Assembly: GCF_001466725.1 (NCBI RefSeq)
Contig: NZ_CP013650.1
Coordinates: 3,720,001-3,784,000, forward strand
Origin: Lacimicrobium alkaliphilum
Lineage (GTDB): Bacteria; Pseudomonadota; Gammaproteobacteria; Enterobacterales; Alteromonadaceae
Length of the DNA: 64,000 bases
Direction of reading: 5' to 3'
A model generated the notes under the pieces. It made no database searches. It was not told where the DNA came from and worked only from the letters and a program-made list of their open reading frames with translations. A program made the translations under genes and the position numbers. Position 1 is the stretch's first letter. Each line of letters begins with the position of its first letter. Shown here in pieces: positions 18,501 to 26,434 of the stretch.

Positions 18501-19100
18501 AATGATCTGAGTGAAGCGGGCGGTAACTTTGCTCCCGGTCAGAGCACCGGCCCGAGGCTGGATCAAGCCGGTGGCAACCTCAGTTTTACACCTGGCGTAA
18601 CCGGCTCTGCATTACAACTGGATGGCAACTCAGGCGTGAAGCTGCCGGATAACCTTATTATCGGCAGCCAGTATAGCTTTGCCCTGTGGCTGAACCCCAG
18701 TCAGCTGACGCAATTTACCCCGGCCTTGTTCGCTGCCGCCTCACCGGACAGCTGGGTCAGCCTGGTGCCCAATGGGGTGCCGGCCGTTAATGGCGATACC
18801 ATGTTGTGGTCAGGTACCAACTGGTACGACGCGGGAATGGGTACACAGATCCCTGTGGGCAGTTGGTCGCATATTGCCGTGGTGGCGAATAACGGCGCCC
18901 TGCAGATATTCCTCAACGGCCAACAGGTATTCAGCGGCAACGGCTTCCCCGATGTATTTGCCTCACCTGGCAATGAGTTCGGTCTGGGTGTCAACTTCTG
19001 GGATACCCCCTACCAGGGACTGCTGGATGAAGTACGCTTCTACGCAGAAGCCATCACCGCCGATGAAGTGCAGCAGCTTTATCTGAGCAGCCAGCCTTAG
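15525..19100 (+). CDS. Multidomain GH43 endo-arabinanase with Ig and LamG repeats
   Basis: Large secreted protein of 1191 residues. Signal peptide about 1-34 (ends NAFAG); an unassigned N-terminal module about 35-135; a GH43 catalytic domain about 145-490 with D150 (VHDPS), D294 (AIDPD), E347 (IEGPY) and H438 (PGHNS); a C-terminal beta module to about 600. Then comes a duplicated tail: Ig-like 612-680, LamG-like 687-878, Ig-like 905-977, LamG-like 985-1188. The catalytic layout with extra flanking domains resembles the large AbnB-type endo-arabinanases. The LamG repeats are probable polysaccharide-binding modules. AGGAGG lies 8 bases upstream. A strong terminator follows the stop. Confidence 0.9.
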   Translation: MHGSICKLTQKYSLPGLARMLAIASLGFCGNAFAGWQTVESATVEQENRVYVRGQGYYTDNSIHSGDEPLEGEAYRVVITQSTHTVTNASGTNEQGHPYFEVADLSEIIRVWFANGRGSFGYSAELQQETSGSMPELSEPPVYNNATVHDPSVVQDENGTFYVFGSHLAVARSEDLMSWELIATDVTDDNPLFDTYATEAAEGIAWSGGTIGSWAADVIRLADGKYYFYYNHCASPDTGLCDASRSYLGVAVSDDVEGPYQDRGLILRSGHVGDENPGIDGNPYNGNIHPNAIDPDVFFDKEGRLWMVYGSYSGGIWIMEMDPQSGFPLEGQGYGTKLMGGYYSAIEGPYMLYSPESDYYYLFTSFGGYEQNDGYNMRIARSRNPDGPFVDAQGLDMIGASGGWGSIEPYGVKLMGGHLFKARPGDPGTDHGYMAPGHNSAYYDEQSGRHFVIFHTRFPEGGEGHQIRVHELFVNADGWLVASPHRYAPIEGENVVSENDALGVYQFINHEKDINREAKVSSYLALEAEGQIGGDFSGSYVLGHDNELVLNIDGLGSFDGVLLWQWNDNIQQLVPSFSAIDTDGQSVWGSRLPPADTQETLSNIGSSLTLPEASISDLELPTLGSRGASITWQSDNTDVISTDGRVTRPNTGEPDATVTLSATVELDGQLLTKEFTVTVEARKPFNRIARYSFEQDLSDNAGYQADGSVTGTTPDTTDGQIDYASGQFGDALWLNGSSGVRLPDGLIDNNAYTVSLWLNPTQLTQFTPAFFGAATPENWLSLVPWSWDGNTMLWSGSQVWYDATTGEQIPADSWSHVAFAVDNGNIRVYIDGEQKFSGNNFADLFSGQSAVFTLGVNYWDIPFNGLIDELSLYEGALSAEEIRALDIDRLPTDQLLQSAVSLLDLGELDSVRQDLSLPQTGAYASVIEWQSSNPAVLSASGEVNRPASHEQDAIVTLTATLTLDGFQASREFQVTVRSLAPPAPVAEFNFDVNDLSEAGGNFAPGQSTGPRLDQAGGNLSFTPGVTGSALQLDGNSGVKLPDNLIIGSQYSFALWLNPSQLTQFTPALFAAASPDSWVSLVPNGVPAVNGDTMLWSGTNWYDAGMGTQIPVGSWSHIAVVANNGALQIFLNGQQVFSGNGFPDVFASPGNEFGLGVNFWDTPYQGLLDEVRFYAEAITADEVQQLYLSSQP

Positions 19101-19123
19101 ACCGGCGGTTGTGTTAAACAGAT

Positions 19124-19150
19124 TGCCGGCCTCATGGCCGGCATTTTTTT
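19124..19150 (+). terminator. Rho-independent terminator after the multidomain GH43
   Basis: Perfect 8-bp stem TGCCGGCC / GGCCGGCA with loop TCAT, followed by seven T residues. It separates the GH43-LamG gene from the GH51 gene, which must therefore have its own promoter or depend on read-through. Confidence 0.9.
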
Positions 19151-19335
19151 AAGGAAACCGGTGGTGGCGTTGTGATTTTTGGTAAGTCGCTACCCATCCT
19201 GTAGCACTTACAGGCACTATCACTGGTTTACTGAACCTAGTTATCAGATTGTTGGCCAGGGTTTACAGATGTCACGGGCGCCAAGCCTTGTGGCTGAAAA
19301 TGGCCTGACAAAGTAATTCGACACAGGAGAGCACT

Positions 19336-20871
19336 ATGCAACGTTTCAGGTTTCCCCTTTTGATCATTGGCATGCTCGGTGCCACGGCGATCAATGCTGC
19401 GCCCCATGAAGTGCAGATAGACATCCATGCCGGCCAGACTGGCGCAGTGATCAACAAAGATATCTATGGTCAGTTTGCCGAACATCTGGGCCGCGGTATT
19501 TATGAAGGTGTATGGGTAGGAAAAGATTCTGAGATTGCCAATACCAATGGCTTTCGCAACGACGTTCTGAATGCCCTGCGTGATATTCAGGTACCTCTGG
19601 TACGCTGGCCCGGCGGCTGTTTTGCCGATGAGTATCACTGGCGTGATGGCATCGGCCCGCGCGACGAGCGGCCCGTTAAAGTGAATACCCACTGGGGCGG
19701 CGTGGAAGAAACTAATGCCTTCGGTACCCATGAGTTCTTCGAGTTTGTTGAGTTACTCGGTGCTGATGCTTATGTGAACGGCAATTTGGGCAGTGGCAGC
19801 GTGCGCGAGATGGCAGAGTGGATGGAGTACATGACCTCCGATAAAAACTCCACCCTGGCCAATGAGCGGCGTGAAAACGGTCGTGACGAACCTTTCGACA
19901 TCGCTTATTTCGGCATCGGTAACGAATCCTGGGGGTGTGGCGGCCATATGCGCCCGCAGTACTATGTGGACTTGTACCGCCAATATGCCACCTTCCTTAA
20001 AACCCCGCCCGGCAAACGCCCTAAACTGGTGGGCAGCGGTGGTCACACCGATGACACCGAATGGACCGATGTACTCAGCGCCAATATTGACCGGGATATG
20101 GACGGCATCAGCTACCATTTCTACACCCTGCCCACCAGCGACTGGCAGAAAAAAGGCGCGGCTCTGGGCTTTGATGAAAGCATGTGGCTGGCCACCATGG
20201 AGCGCACCTACAGGATGGATGAGTACATCCGCGCCAATGTCGCAGTATTGGATGAAAACGACCCTGACGGCGAGCTGGGCCTGTATGTGGATGAATGGGG
20301 TACCTGGTACGACGCCGAACCTGGCCGCGAGCCCGGCTTTTTGTACCAGCAGAACAGCCTGCGTGATGCGGTCGTCACTGCGGTCAACTTTAATATCTTC
20401 CACGAGCATGCAAAGCGGGTGCATATGACCAATATTGCCCAGATGGTCAACGTGCTGCAGGCCATGATCCTCACCGACAAAGAGAAGATGGTACTCACGC
20501 CCACTTACCATGTGTACGGCATGTATAAGGTGTTTCAGGATGCCACGGCGATTGAATTTGAGATCCAGACCGACAACTACGGCGAGGGCGACAAATCGGT
20601 ACCCGCAGTGACCGCCTCGGTGGCCAAAGGTAAGGATGGCAAACTGTATCTGGCGCTGGTCAATCTGGACCCCAAAGAATCCGCTTCCATTGAGCTGAAC
20701 CTCAGCGGAGCCAGCGCCACTCAGGCTGTGGGCCAGATCCTCACAGCTGAAAAAATGGACGCCCACAACAGCTTTACACAGCCTGAGGTGGTCAAACCCA
20801 AAGCCTTTAGCGCCAAACTCAGTAACCTGAGTTTACCGGCTAAGTCTGTAGTAGTAGCAGAGCTTAAATAG
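19336..20871 (+). CDS. GH51 alpha-L-arabinofuranosidase, exported
   Basis: Family 51 retaining arabinofuranosidase of 511 residues that should remove terminal alpha-L-arabinofuranosyl units. The acid/base is E197 in GIGNESWG and the nucleophile E320 in YVDEWG; the RWPGGCFADEYHW stretch near 90-102 is typical. A signal peptide (1-21, ends NAAP) is unusual, because many GH51 enzymes are cytoplasmic. AGGAG lies 8 bases before the ATG. It lies after a strong terminator and I found no arabinose operator in the 235-bp gap ahead of it, so its regulation may differ. A terminator follows at 20899-20923. Confidence 0.92.
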   Translation: MQRFRFPLLIIGMLGATAINAAPHEVQIDIHAGQTGAVINKDIYGQFAEHLGRGIYEGVWVGKDSEIANTNGFRNDVLNALRDIQVPLVRWPGGCFADEYHWRDGIGPRDERPVKVNTHWGGVEETNAFGTHEFFEFVELLGADAYVNGNLGSGSVREMAEWMEYMTSDKNSTLANERRENGRDEPFDIAYFGIGNESWGCGGHMRPQYYVDLYRQYATFLKTPPGKRPKLVGSGGHTDDTEWTDVLSANIDRDMDGISYHFYTLPTSDWQKKGAALGFDESMWLATMERTYRMDEYIRANVAVLDENDPDGELGLYVDEWGTWYDAEPGREPGFLYQQNSLRDAVVTAVNFNIFHEHAKRVHMTNIAQMVNVLQAMILTDKEKMVLTPTYHVYGMYKVFQDATAIEFEIQTDNYGEGDKSVPAVTASVAKGKDGKLYLALVNLDPKESASIELNLSGASATQAVGQILTAEKMDAHNSFTQPEVVKPKAFSAKLSNLSLPAKSVVVAELK

Positions 20872-20898
20872 CGCCGGGCTGTAATAAGAGTCTGATAA

Positions 20899-20923
20899 AA
20901 AGGGAGCTGCGGCTCCTTTTTTT
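20899..20923 (+). terminator. Rho-independent terminator after GH51
   Basis: Stem GGAGC / GCTCC (extended by flanking A-T pairs) with loop TGCG and a run of seven T residues. Confidence 0.85.
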
Positions 20924-20962
20924 GGTAAGCAAAATCTCTCGGAACAACTTTTAGGGCCGTGA

Positions 20963-21181
20963 TTCAGTCAACTGAAAGCCGGGATTGCCTCAAAAATAGA
21001 ACAGCTGACCGCGGAGGGCCACCGGATGGTTGCACAAACCACCGGTACAGCAGAGACACTAGACGGCGTTACCTGTAACAATACTTACTTCCAGGTCATC
21101 CGAATCGAACAAGGCAAAATCAAAGAGGTAAAGGAATACTTTGATACCGCAATGGTCGACTCGGTGTTTGGGATAACATAA
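20963..21181 (+). pseudogene. C-terminal remnant of a SnoaL/NTF2-like protein
   Basis: An open frame of about 72 codons ends at the TAA of 21179-21181 and has no usable start; a stop lies just upstream. The translation contains EGHRMVAQTTGTAET, CNNTYFQVIRIEQGKI and EVKEYFDTAMV, the pattern of the last strands of SnoaL-like (NTF2-fold) proteins, where a YxFxxxFxxGKIxxxxEYxD motif is normal. The N-terminal half is missing. It is a decayed gene between the arabinan block and the next set of genes. Confidence 0.7.
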
Positions 21182-21192
21182 TTATCCCAAAC
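21166..21192. terminator. Perfect 11-bp inverted repeat between convergent ends
   Basis: GTTTGGGATAA (21166-21176) and TTATCCCAAAC (21182-21192) around a 5-base loop. It overlaps the end of the SnoaL remnant and precedes the stop of the minus-strand hydrolase at 21200, so a bidirectional terminator is the simplest reading; there is no long T-run. Confidence 0.55.
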
Positions 21193-21199
21193 CAATTGT

Positions 21200-22333
21200 T
21201 CAGAGCGTGCCGTTAATCAGAACCTCTTCCAGCTTTTTATGTAGTCTCTCTCCGGCATTGCCGTTGGTGAAAAACACCATGCCGATGTCGCCTTGCCCGT
21301 AAACGCTAAATCCGGACTGAAAGTCACCATTGTTGCCACCGTGAAAAAATCGCGCACCGTATGCTGATGCACCCAGCCCGACTCCCAGTCCCCAGGCTAC
21401 AAGGTGGTTTTCTGTATAGTCGTAGCTATCCGGCGGCACCTGCGACTGCGGTGTCAGCATACTCAACAAAGAGTGCGGCGACAGGTAGTGACCAGAAAAC
21501 AAACCGGCCAGAAAGCTGGCGTAAGCACGTGCATTAGTATGCAATCTGCCGGCAACACCGATTTTATCCGGCGTATCATCCGGATACGACATCGGCCATT
21601 CTGTTCCTGTTGGCTTGCCGTCTTTATGACCAGACACCTTGTGCACAGCAAGACTCGGCTCCCATGTCCAGTAAAATGGTAAAGCCTGCATAGGCTGAGT
21701 ATGCTCAAGCAGCTTTTCTTCAAAGCTGACCTCTGAGGTTTGGGTTAATCTCATCATTACCCTTGCCAGATAGTGATAGGCCTCCCCCGAATAGGAAAAC
21801 TCTCCCGGCGGCTTCTTCTGATACATGGTTCCACGCTGCAGATTCAATGCCTCTGGAGCCGGGTCAAACCAGCGCCAGTTAGGAAAGCCCGTGGTATGTG
21901 ACAATACCATTCTGGCGGTTACACTGTGGTATCGGGTATCCCGTGCTTCGAGTTCCGCAAAGGGAAGATATTGATACAGCGGCTTATCCAGATCAATCAG
22001 CCCCTGTTCGGCGAACCGCAGCACCGAATAAGCAAACACGGGTTTGCTCAACGATGCCGCTTCGAATATGGATTGATCATTGACCGGCTCGCCGGTTTCA
22101 GTATTGCTAACACCAGTGGCATAACTAAAAATCACCTGCCGGTCACTGATAAGAGCAAAAGAAATGGCGGGCACATCCTCTGCACTCACCTGCTCATTCA
22201 GGATACGGGTGAGTACCGGTAAACTTATGCTTTTACCATTCAGTGAATGGATGGTTATTGGTTCAGCAAAGACGCCGGAAGATGTGAGTAGCAGCGACAC
22301 AATCAGTAAAACTCTGGCCATTATTCTTGTCAT
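21200..22333 (-). CDS. Serine hydrolase, beta-lactamase/class C fold
   Basis: Periplasmic serine hydrolase of 377 residues in the Pfam Beta-lactamase group (class C/esterase/PBP-like). The nucleophile motif is S94-L-S-K97, a tyrosine motif candidate is YSGEAYHY, and FFHGGNNG near the C-terminus takes the place of the KTG-type box. Signal peptide at residues 5-23 (ends FAEP). Members act as esterases, peptidases or lactamases, so substrate cannot be named. It is divergent from the AraC-type regulator gene at 22560. No arabinose operator is visible, so it is probably not part of the arabinan regulon. Confidence 0.85.
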   Translation of the reverse strand: MTRIMARVLLIVSLLLTSSGVFAEPITIHSLNGKSISLPVLTRILNEQVSAEDVPAISFALISDRQVIFSYATGVSNTETGEPVNDQSIFEAASLSKPVFAYSVLRFAEQGLIDLDKPLYQYLPFAELEARDTRYHSVTARMVLSHTTGFPNWRWFDPAPEALNLQRGTMYQKKPPGEFSYSGEAYHYLARVMMRLTQTSEVSFEEKLLEHTQPMQALPFYWTWEPSLAVHKVSGHKDGKPTGTEWPMSYPDDTPDKIGVAGRLHTNARAYASFLAGLFSGHYLSPHSLLSMLTPQSQVPPDSYDYTENHLVAWGLGVGLGASAYGARFFHGGNNGDFQSGFSVYGQGDIGMVFFTNGNAGERLHKKLEEVLINGTL

Positions 22334-22559
22334 TTTAATAAGCTTGAACCTGATTGGTCGCAGAAAAAGCAGAAAAGGTTTACAGCTTCAGAAATTTGCT
22401 GCTAAAAAGACTCTTTTTGCTGTCGGCCTGGCTGGTTATTAATCCCTTCGGCAACAGTGAAGGGATAAAAAGTTCGGTGTTTAGTCAGGCGTCAATACTG
22501 GTTATGACAAGCGTTGACGAGATGGCACTGAACAAACGGCTTCGACAAAGAGCACATAG

Positions 22560-23588
22560 ATGACTGTACATCCGGTAAATTTCCTGCAGATTGGATTGCT
22601 GACACTGACCTTATTTGGCCTGGTGCTCATCTGGCGGCAGCGTGAATACCGGATGCTACAGGTACTGCTCGGGCTGGTAACGGTATCCATGTTGTTTAAC
22701 CTGTTCGAAGAAGTCGGTAACTTTCGTCAATATTATCTGGTCACACCGATTTTCCTGCTTGGTGTGGGGCCTGCCATTTACCTGACCATTCGCCAGTTAA
22801 CCGGTACCGGCCCTACACTGGCGTCGGCCGGGCACTTTCTGCCCATGTTGATGGCCCTGCCATTTACCCAGTATACGCAGTGGGTGATTGCCGCCGGGAC
22901 TTTGTCCAGAGTGCTATATGCGCTACTGTCGGTGCGCCTGATTTTACGCTTTCATCAGCAATTGCAGGCCCGGCGATCAGACGCAGAAGATCTGTCGCTC
23001 AACTGGCTGGCCTGGCTGATTGGTGCCTTTACCCTGCTCGGCCTGCTGGATTTACTGCGCCTTAATCTGCAGCCTTATATCAGCATGCAAACCAACTTAC
23101 TCGGGCAAACTGCGGGAACCACCATAACCCTGCTGTTGTTCGCAATTCTGATTTACCAGGCGGTGCAATACATTAGTCAGGTGCAGTTTCTGCACAGCGA
23201 GCCGCCAGTTGAACTCGCCCCTGAATCCGCCTCATCCGCTGACACCGAAGCGTACCAGGTTATTTTTCAATCCCTTGGCGAGCAGTTAGCCTCCCAGCAC
23301 TGGTACCGCCAGCCGCGCCTGAGCCTGTCACAACTCAGCCAGCTCAGTGGCCTGCAGACCCGGGATATCTCGCGGGCAGTGAATATCTGCACCGGGCTTA
23401 ACTTTAATGATTACATTAACGGCCTGCGCATAGAGGAAGTCAGGCAGGCCATCGCCGCAAATCCGCAACAGAACCTGCTGACCCTGGCCCTGCAAGCGGG
23501 CTTCAATGCCAAGTCCAGCTTTAACACGGCGTTTAAAAAACATCTGGGTATAACCCCAAGCCAGTATAAAACCTCACTCAAATCCTGA
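22560..23588 (+). CDS. AraC-family regulator with a multi-helix membrane N-terminus
   Basis: 342 residues. The first about 210 residues are hydrophobic with about six to seven predicted membrane helices and short loops; the last about 100 hold an AraC-type double helix-turn-helix (LSLSQLSQLSGLQTRDISRA ... GFNAKSSFNTAFKKHLGITPSQYK). Membrane-bound AraC regulators of this form sense an envelope or extracellular cue without soluble release. The gene lies 88 bases before an exported amidohydrolase on the same strand and is divergent from the serine hydrolase at 21200, which are its likely targets. Despite the family name nothing links it to arabinose. No strong ribosome site is visible at the ATG. 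Confidence 0.88.
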   Translation: MTVHPVNFLQIGLLTLTLFGLVLIWRQREYRMLQVLLGLVTVSMLFNLFEEVGNFRQYYLVTPIFLLGVGPAIYLTIRQLTGTGPTLASAGHFLPMLMALPFTQYTQWVIAAGTLSRVLYALLSVRLILRFHQQLQARRSDAEDLSLNWLAWLIGAFTLLGLLDLLRLNLQPYISMQTNLLGQTAGTTITLLLFAILIYQAVQYISQVQFLHSEPPVELAPESASSADTEAYQVIFQSLGEQLASQHWYRQPRLSLSQLSQLSGLQTRDISRAVNICTGLNFNDYINGLRIEEVRQAIAANPQQNLLTLALQAGFNAKSSFNTAFKKHLGITPSQYKTSLKS

Positions 23589-23676
23589 TCCTGAACGGTC
23601 AGAATCAGGATCCTGCACGCATTACCCCACCGCTCCTGACAAACTTATCCGGAACAACTAACCAGGGATATTCCAG

Positions 23677-25065
23677 ATGAAAACGATCAGAATTGTACTA
23701 CTCATTTTAACTCTGCTACTGGCGCTGCTGGGCCACAATAGCCAGGCAAACGCCTCAGATTCCGACACCTACGTGATCCGCCATATTAATGTAGTTGATG
23801 TGGCAGCCAGACGCGTTGTCAGCAATCAACGGGTTTGGGTGCAGGGCAGTCAAATCACCCGTATTGAGGCCGAAAACGCTGCCATCGAACCGGCAGTAAA
23901 GCAGATAGAGGGTAACAATGGCTATCTGACCCCGGGCCTGATGGATATGCATATGCATGCCTGGGATCCGGCTGCCTTTGCCATTAACCTGTCATATGGT
24001 GTTACCCACGTGCGGATTATGAACGGGGTGCCGGAGCATCTGCGCTGGCAGCAACAGCTGGCGTCACAGCAGCGCTGGGGCAGCACAGTAACCGTTAGCA
24101 GTCCGATTTTATCCGGCTATCAGGGTGCCTCTTTACACACCTATGTGGGTACAAAAGAGCAGGCACAAGAAGCGGTCGCTTCCGCAGCCAGACATGGCTT
24201 TGATGTGATTAAAACTTACGGCAGCCTCAGTGCAGAGGCCTTTAGCTGGATACGGGAATTTGCCGCTCAGGCGAATATCCCTGTCACCAAACACGGGCCT
24301 CACCCTGCCGGTGATAATCCTGCTGTTGATAACAATGCTGACTGGTCGGTGCTTCGGGGGCTACAGTCACTGGAGCATGTTGAAGATATTTTTCAGGGGC
24401 CCTTGGGCTTCAATCAAAGCCCTGAAAAGCTGGCCAATACTGCCAGCAAACTGGCTGAGTTGCGGGTGCCTGTTACCCCAACACTGAATATTTACCGGCA
24501 ACTGACGCAGATCAGCACCGAAAAGGATGACTTTATCGCCCGCTTACCGGCTGATTATATCTCCCCCCTGGTAGCATGGTTTGACGGCCGCGATCAGGTT
24601 CAGCGCTGGCTTGATGCACCGGCAAAACTGGCTGAACACAATCAGCGCACCCTTAACTATCTGATGACCATCACCGGAGAATTATTTAAAGCCGGGGTAC
24701 CCATTCTGGCCGGCTCCGATGCCGGAGTGTTGCTCTCACCCCATGGCCTGGCGCTGCACGAAGAACTGGCACTACTGCACGCATCTGGATTACCGGTGTA
24801 TGAGGTATTACGCGCCGCCACCATCAATCCGGCCCGGGCACTGGCTATGGAAAACCAGTCCGGGCAAATCCAGGCCGGGTTTACGGCGGATATGGTGTAT
24901 ACCCTGACTAATCCGATAACGGATCTCAGTGCACTTAGCCGACCTGATGCCGTGATTAAGCGCGGTCAGTGGTTTGATCAACCGACACTGGAGCAAAAGC
25001 GCCAACAGGCCATCGACAACCGCAGCCTGTTTGATGAAGCGATACTGCTTATCAGTAATATGTAA
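23677..25065 (+). CDS. Exported metal-dependent amidohydrolase
   Basis: Amidohydrolase-superfamily enzyme of 462 residues. Signal peptide about 1-26 (ends SQANAS). Metal ligands are suggested by the HMHAW motif in GLMDMHMHAWDP, the lysine in VIKTYGS, the histidines in VTKHGPHPAG and SLEHVED, and the aspartate in LAGSDAGV. The NPARALAMENQSGQIQAGFTADMV tail is typical of imidazolonepropionase-like members. It probably cleaves a cyclic amide or dipeptide in the periplasm. It follows the membrane AraC regulator and may be controlled by it. The specific substrate is unknown. Confidence 0.88.
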   Translation: MKTIRIVLLILTLLLALLGHNSQANASDSDTYVIRHINVVDVAARRVVSNQRVWVQGSQITRIEAENAAIEPAVKQIEGNNGYLTPGLMDMHMHAWDPAAFAINLSYGVTHVRIMNGVPEHLRWQQQLASQQRWGSTVTVSSPILSGYQGASLHTYVGTKEQAQEAVASAARHGFDVIKTYGSLSAEAFSWIREFAAQANIPVTKHGPHPAGDNPAVDNNADWSVLRGLQSLEHVEDIFQGPLGFNQSPEKLANTASKLAELRVPVTPTLNIYRQLTQISTEKDDFIARLPADYISPLVAWFDGRDQVQRWLDAPAKLAEHNQRTLNYLMTITGELFKAGVPILAGSDAGVLLSPHGLALHEELALLHASGLPVYEVLRAATINPARALAMENQSGQIQAGFTADMVYTLTNPITDLSALSRPDAVIKRGQWFDQPTLEQKRQQAIDNRSLFDEAILLISNM

Positions 25066-25292
25066 GCGTTGGGATATTATGCTGCCGGATTGTGAAACGA
25101 TCCGGCACCCGTATCAGAGCGAACAGCTATATGCTTACAGCCCGGCCAATCCTCAACCGGCTGAATTGTAATACGCGCCTGTGCGCCACCTGGCTGGGCT
25201 TTTCTGTATTCCTCACGTAAAGTTATACAAACAGCAAAACAAACAATCGTAAACCGGATGACCGGTAACAGAATAAATACAAGGATATTAAG

Positions 25293-25595
25293 GTGTTACA
25301 TAAAGCAATACTGGCGTTAGTTGCAATACTCTGCATTTGCTTTTATTCCGCCACAGCGTCAGCTAAAGGATTCACCTGCAACAATAAGGTGGTGAGAGAG
25401 GGCGACACCACTTTTGAGGTTAAGAAAAGCTGTGGTGATCCCGACTCTGAAGAAAATATCGGCTATGTGAAAATTGATGACGCCTATGTCAATGTGGTCA
25501 GGTATTTCTATGACTTAGGTGATGGCCGGCTGCTGCGAATCCTGGAGTTCCGTAACGGTGTTCTCCACAGTATCGAAAGCGGCCCGCGTAGTTAA
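25293..25595 (+). CDS. DUF2845 family small secreted protein
   Basis: 100 residues starting at GTG, with AAGGATATTAAG just upstream. A signal peptide (residues 1-24, ends ASAKG) is followed by FTCNNKVVREGDTTFEV, SCGDP and a C-terminal FRNGVLHSIESG, the pattern of DUF2845 proteins. Two cysteines may pair in the periplasm. No function is known. It stands alone, with 228 bases of featureless sequence before it. Confidence 0.75.
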   Translation: MLHKAILALVAILCICFYSATASAKGFTCNNKVVREGDTTFEVKKSCGDPDSEENIGYVKIDDAYVNVVRYFYDLGDGRLLRILEFRNGVLHSIESGPRS

Positions 25596-25642
25596 ATTGG
25601 ACGGAAACGGGGTCGTGGCTGCCATGGAGCCGGGAGTAAAAA

Positions 25643-25909
25643 TCAACCGTGCGCCTTTTGCATCGGCTGGATCTGATCGTTGTGCAGTTCTTTTAAGAAT
25701 TCTGGTGCCAGATCTGCCCCATTAGGCCAGACCACTGTCTCCAGTTCAGGATCGACTGAAACCCTGGAAAATACAGCCTTGTCCTTCAATGGCTCGAAAA
25801 CCGGGCCAACCAACTTGTCCTCCAGATCCACTTCGCCAGAGGTTCCATCGTCAAATGCAACCCAAAGCCGAAAATCACCAATGTATTTCGCGGATTTGAT
25901 ATGTAACAT
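25643..25909 (-). CDS. DUF2442 family protein
   Basis: 88-residue protein with the DUF2442 pattern: a beta-hairpin start (IKSAKYIGDFRLWVAFDDG), GEVDLEDKL, and the C-terminal VVWPNGADLAPEFLKELH. I place the start at the ATG of 25909, since the family begins at MLHIKSAKY; an in-frame upstream codon at 25969 would add 20 unrelated residues overlapping the preceding gene. It follows a DUF4160 gene by 5 bases. DUF4160-DUF2442 pairs are frequent two-gene cassettes suspected of toxin-antitoxin behaviour. Here the DUF4160 partner is broken and this one is intact, which fits a surviving antitoxin; that is inference. Confidence 0.8.
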   Translation of the reverse strand: MLHIKSAKYIGDFRLWVAFDDGTSGEVDLEDKLVGPVFEPLKDKAVFSRVSVDPELETVVWPNGADLAPEFLKELHNDQIQPMQKAHG

Positions 25910-25914
25910 AGTTT

Positions 25915-26171
25915 TTACTCCAGTGGGGCAATGTAGTCGAGAGGTTGACCTGAGCGGGCCTTCTTCCAATTGATATCCAGCTCCTCTTTATGCAGGGCGA
26001 TCCACTCTTTCACAAAGTTCACCGCTCGGTTAGGAAGCTCGCCCTCAAGTATATTCCTTCGAAGTCAAAAATCGCTTCATAACCAGAGTATTTGGCATGA
26101 AAATGTGGTGGGTTATGATCATTGAAGTACATTGCGATCAGTATCCCGTAGAAGCGGCTTATGACAGGCAC
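25915..26171 (-). pseudogene. DUF4160 gene broken by a one-base deletion
   Basis: From a GTG at 26171 the minus strand reads PVISRFYGILIAMYFNDHN, then PPHFHAKYSGYEAIFDFEG, the hallmark of DUF4160. At about 26053 the frame shifts; in the next frame it continues with ILEGELPNRAVNFVKEW, then IALHKEELDINWKKARSG, and ends at the TAA of 25915-25917. The span is 257 bases, one short of a multiple of three, so a single base is missing. It abuts an intact DUF2442 gene. Either a real inactivating mutation or an assembly error. Confidence 0.8.
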
Positions 26172-26434
26172 TATCTCATCCCATTCAAGTTGGCTCTCAG
26201 TAAGATCCTACTCCAACGAAGCAAACAGTCAATCTTGTCGCTGCACAGTAATCTAATGCGAATACCCCTGAAATGACATTAAGACTTGAGCTGGCCTTTA
26301 AAAGGCCCTCTGCAGATTAACAGGCTAAGGCTTCAAATTGCGTACGGCTTGTTTTCACGCACTATTCCCCCATATATAACCCAACGGCTGACATATTACG
26401 CAGTCAGTCAGGGAAGCGAATAAAAGGAGAGAAT

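Noticed and set aside
19753..20766. 337-codon open frame on the minus strand
   Set aside because: Fully antisense to the GH51 gene, which has both catalytic glutamates and a good start. The antisense translation has no recognisable domain and is His/Val-rich as expected for a shadow.
22560..23588. AraC-family protein as the arabinose regulator
   Set aside because: It has a membrane N-terminus instead of the sugar-binding cupin of AraC, no arabinose operator nearby, and belongs with the amidohydrolase gene.
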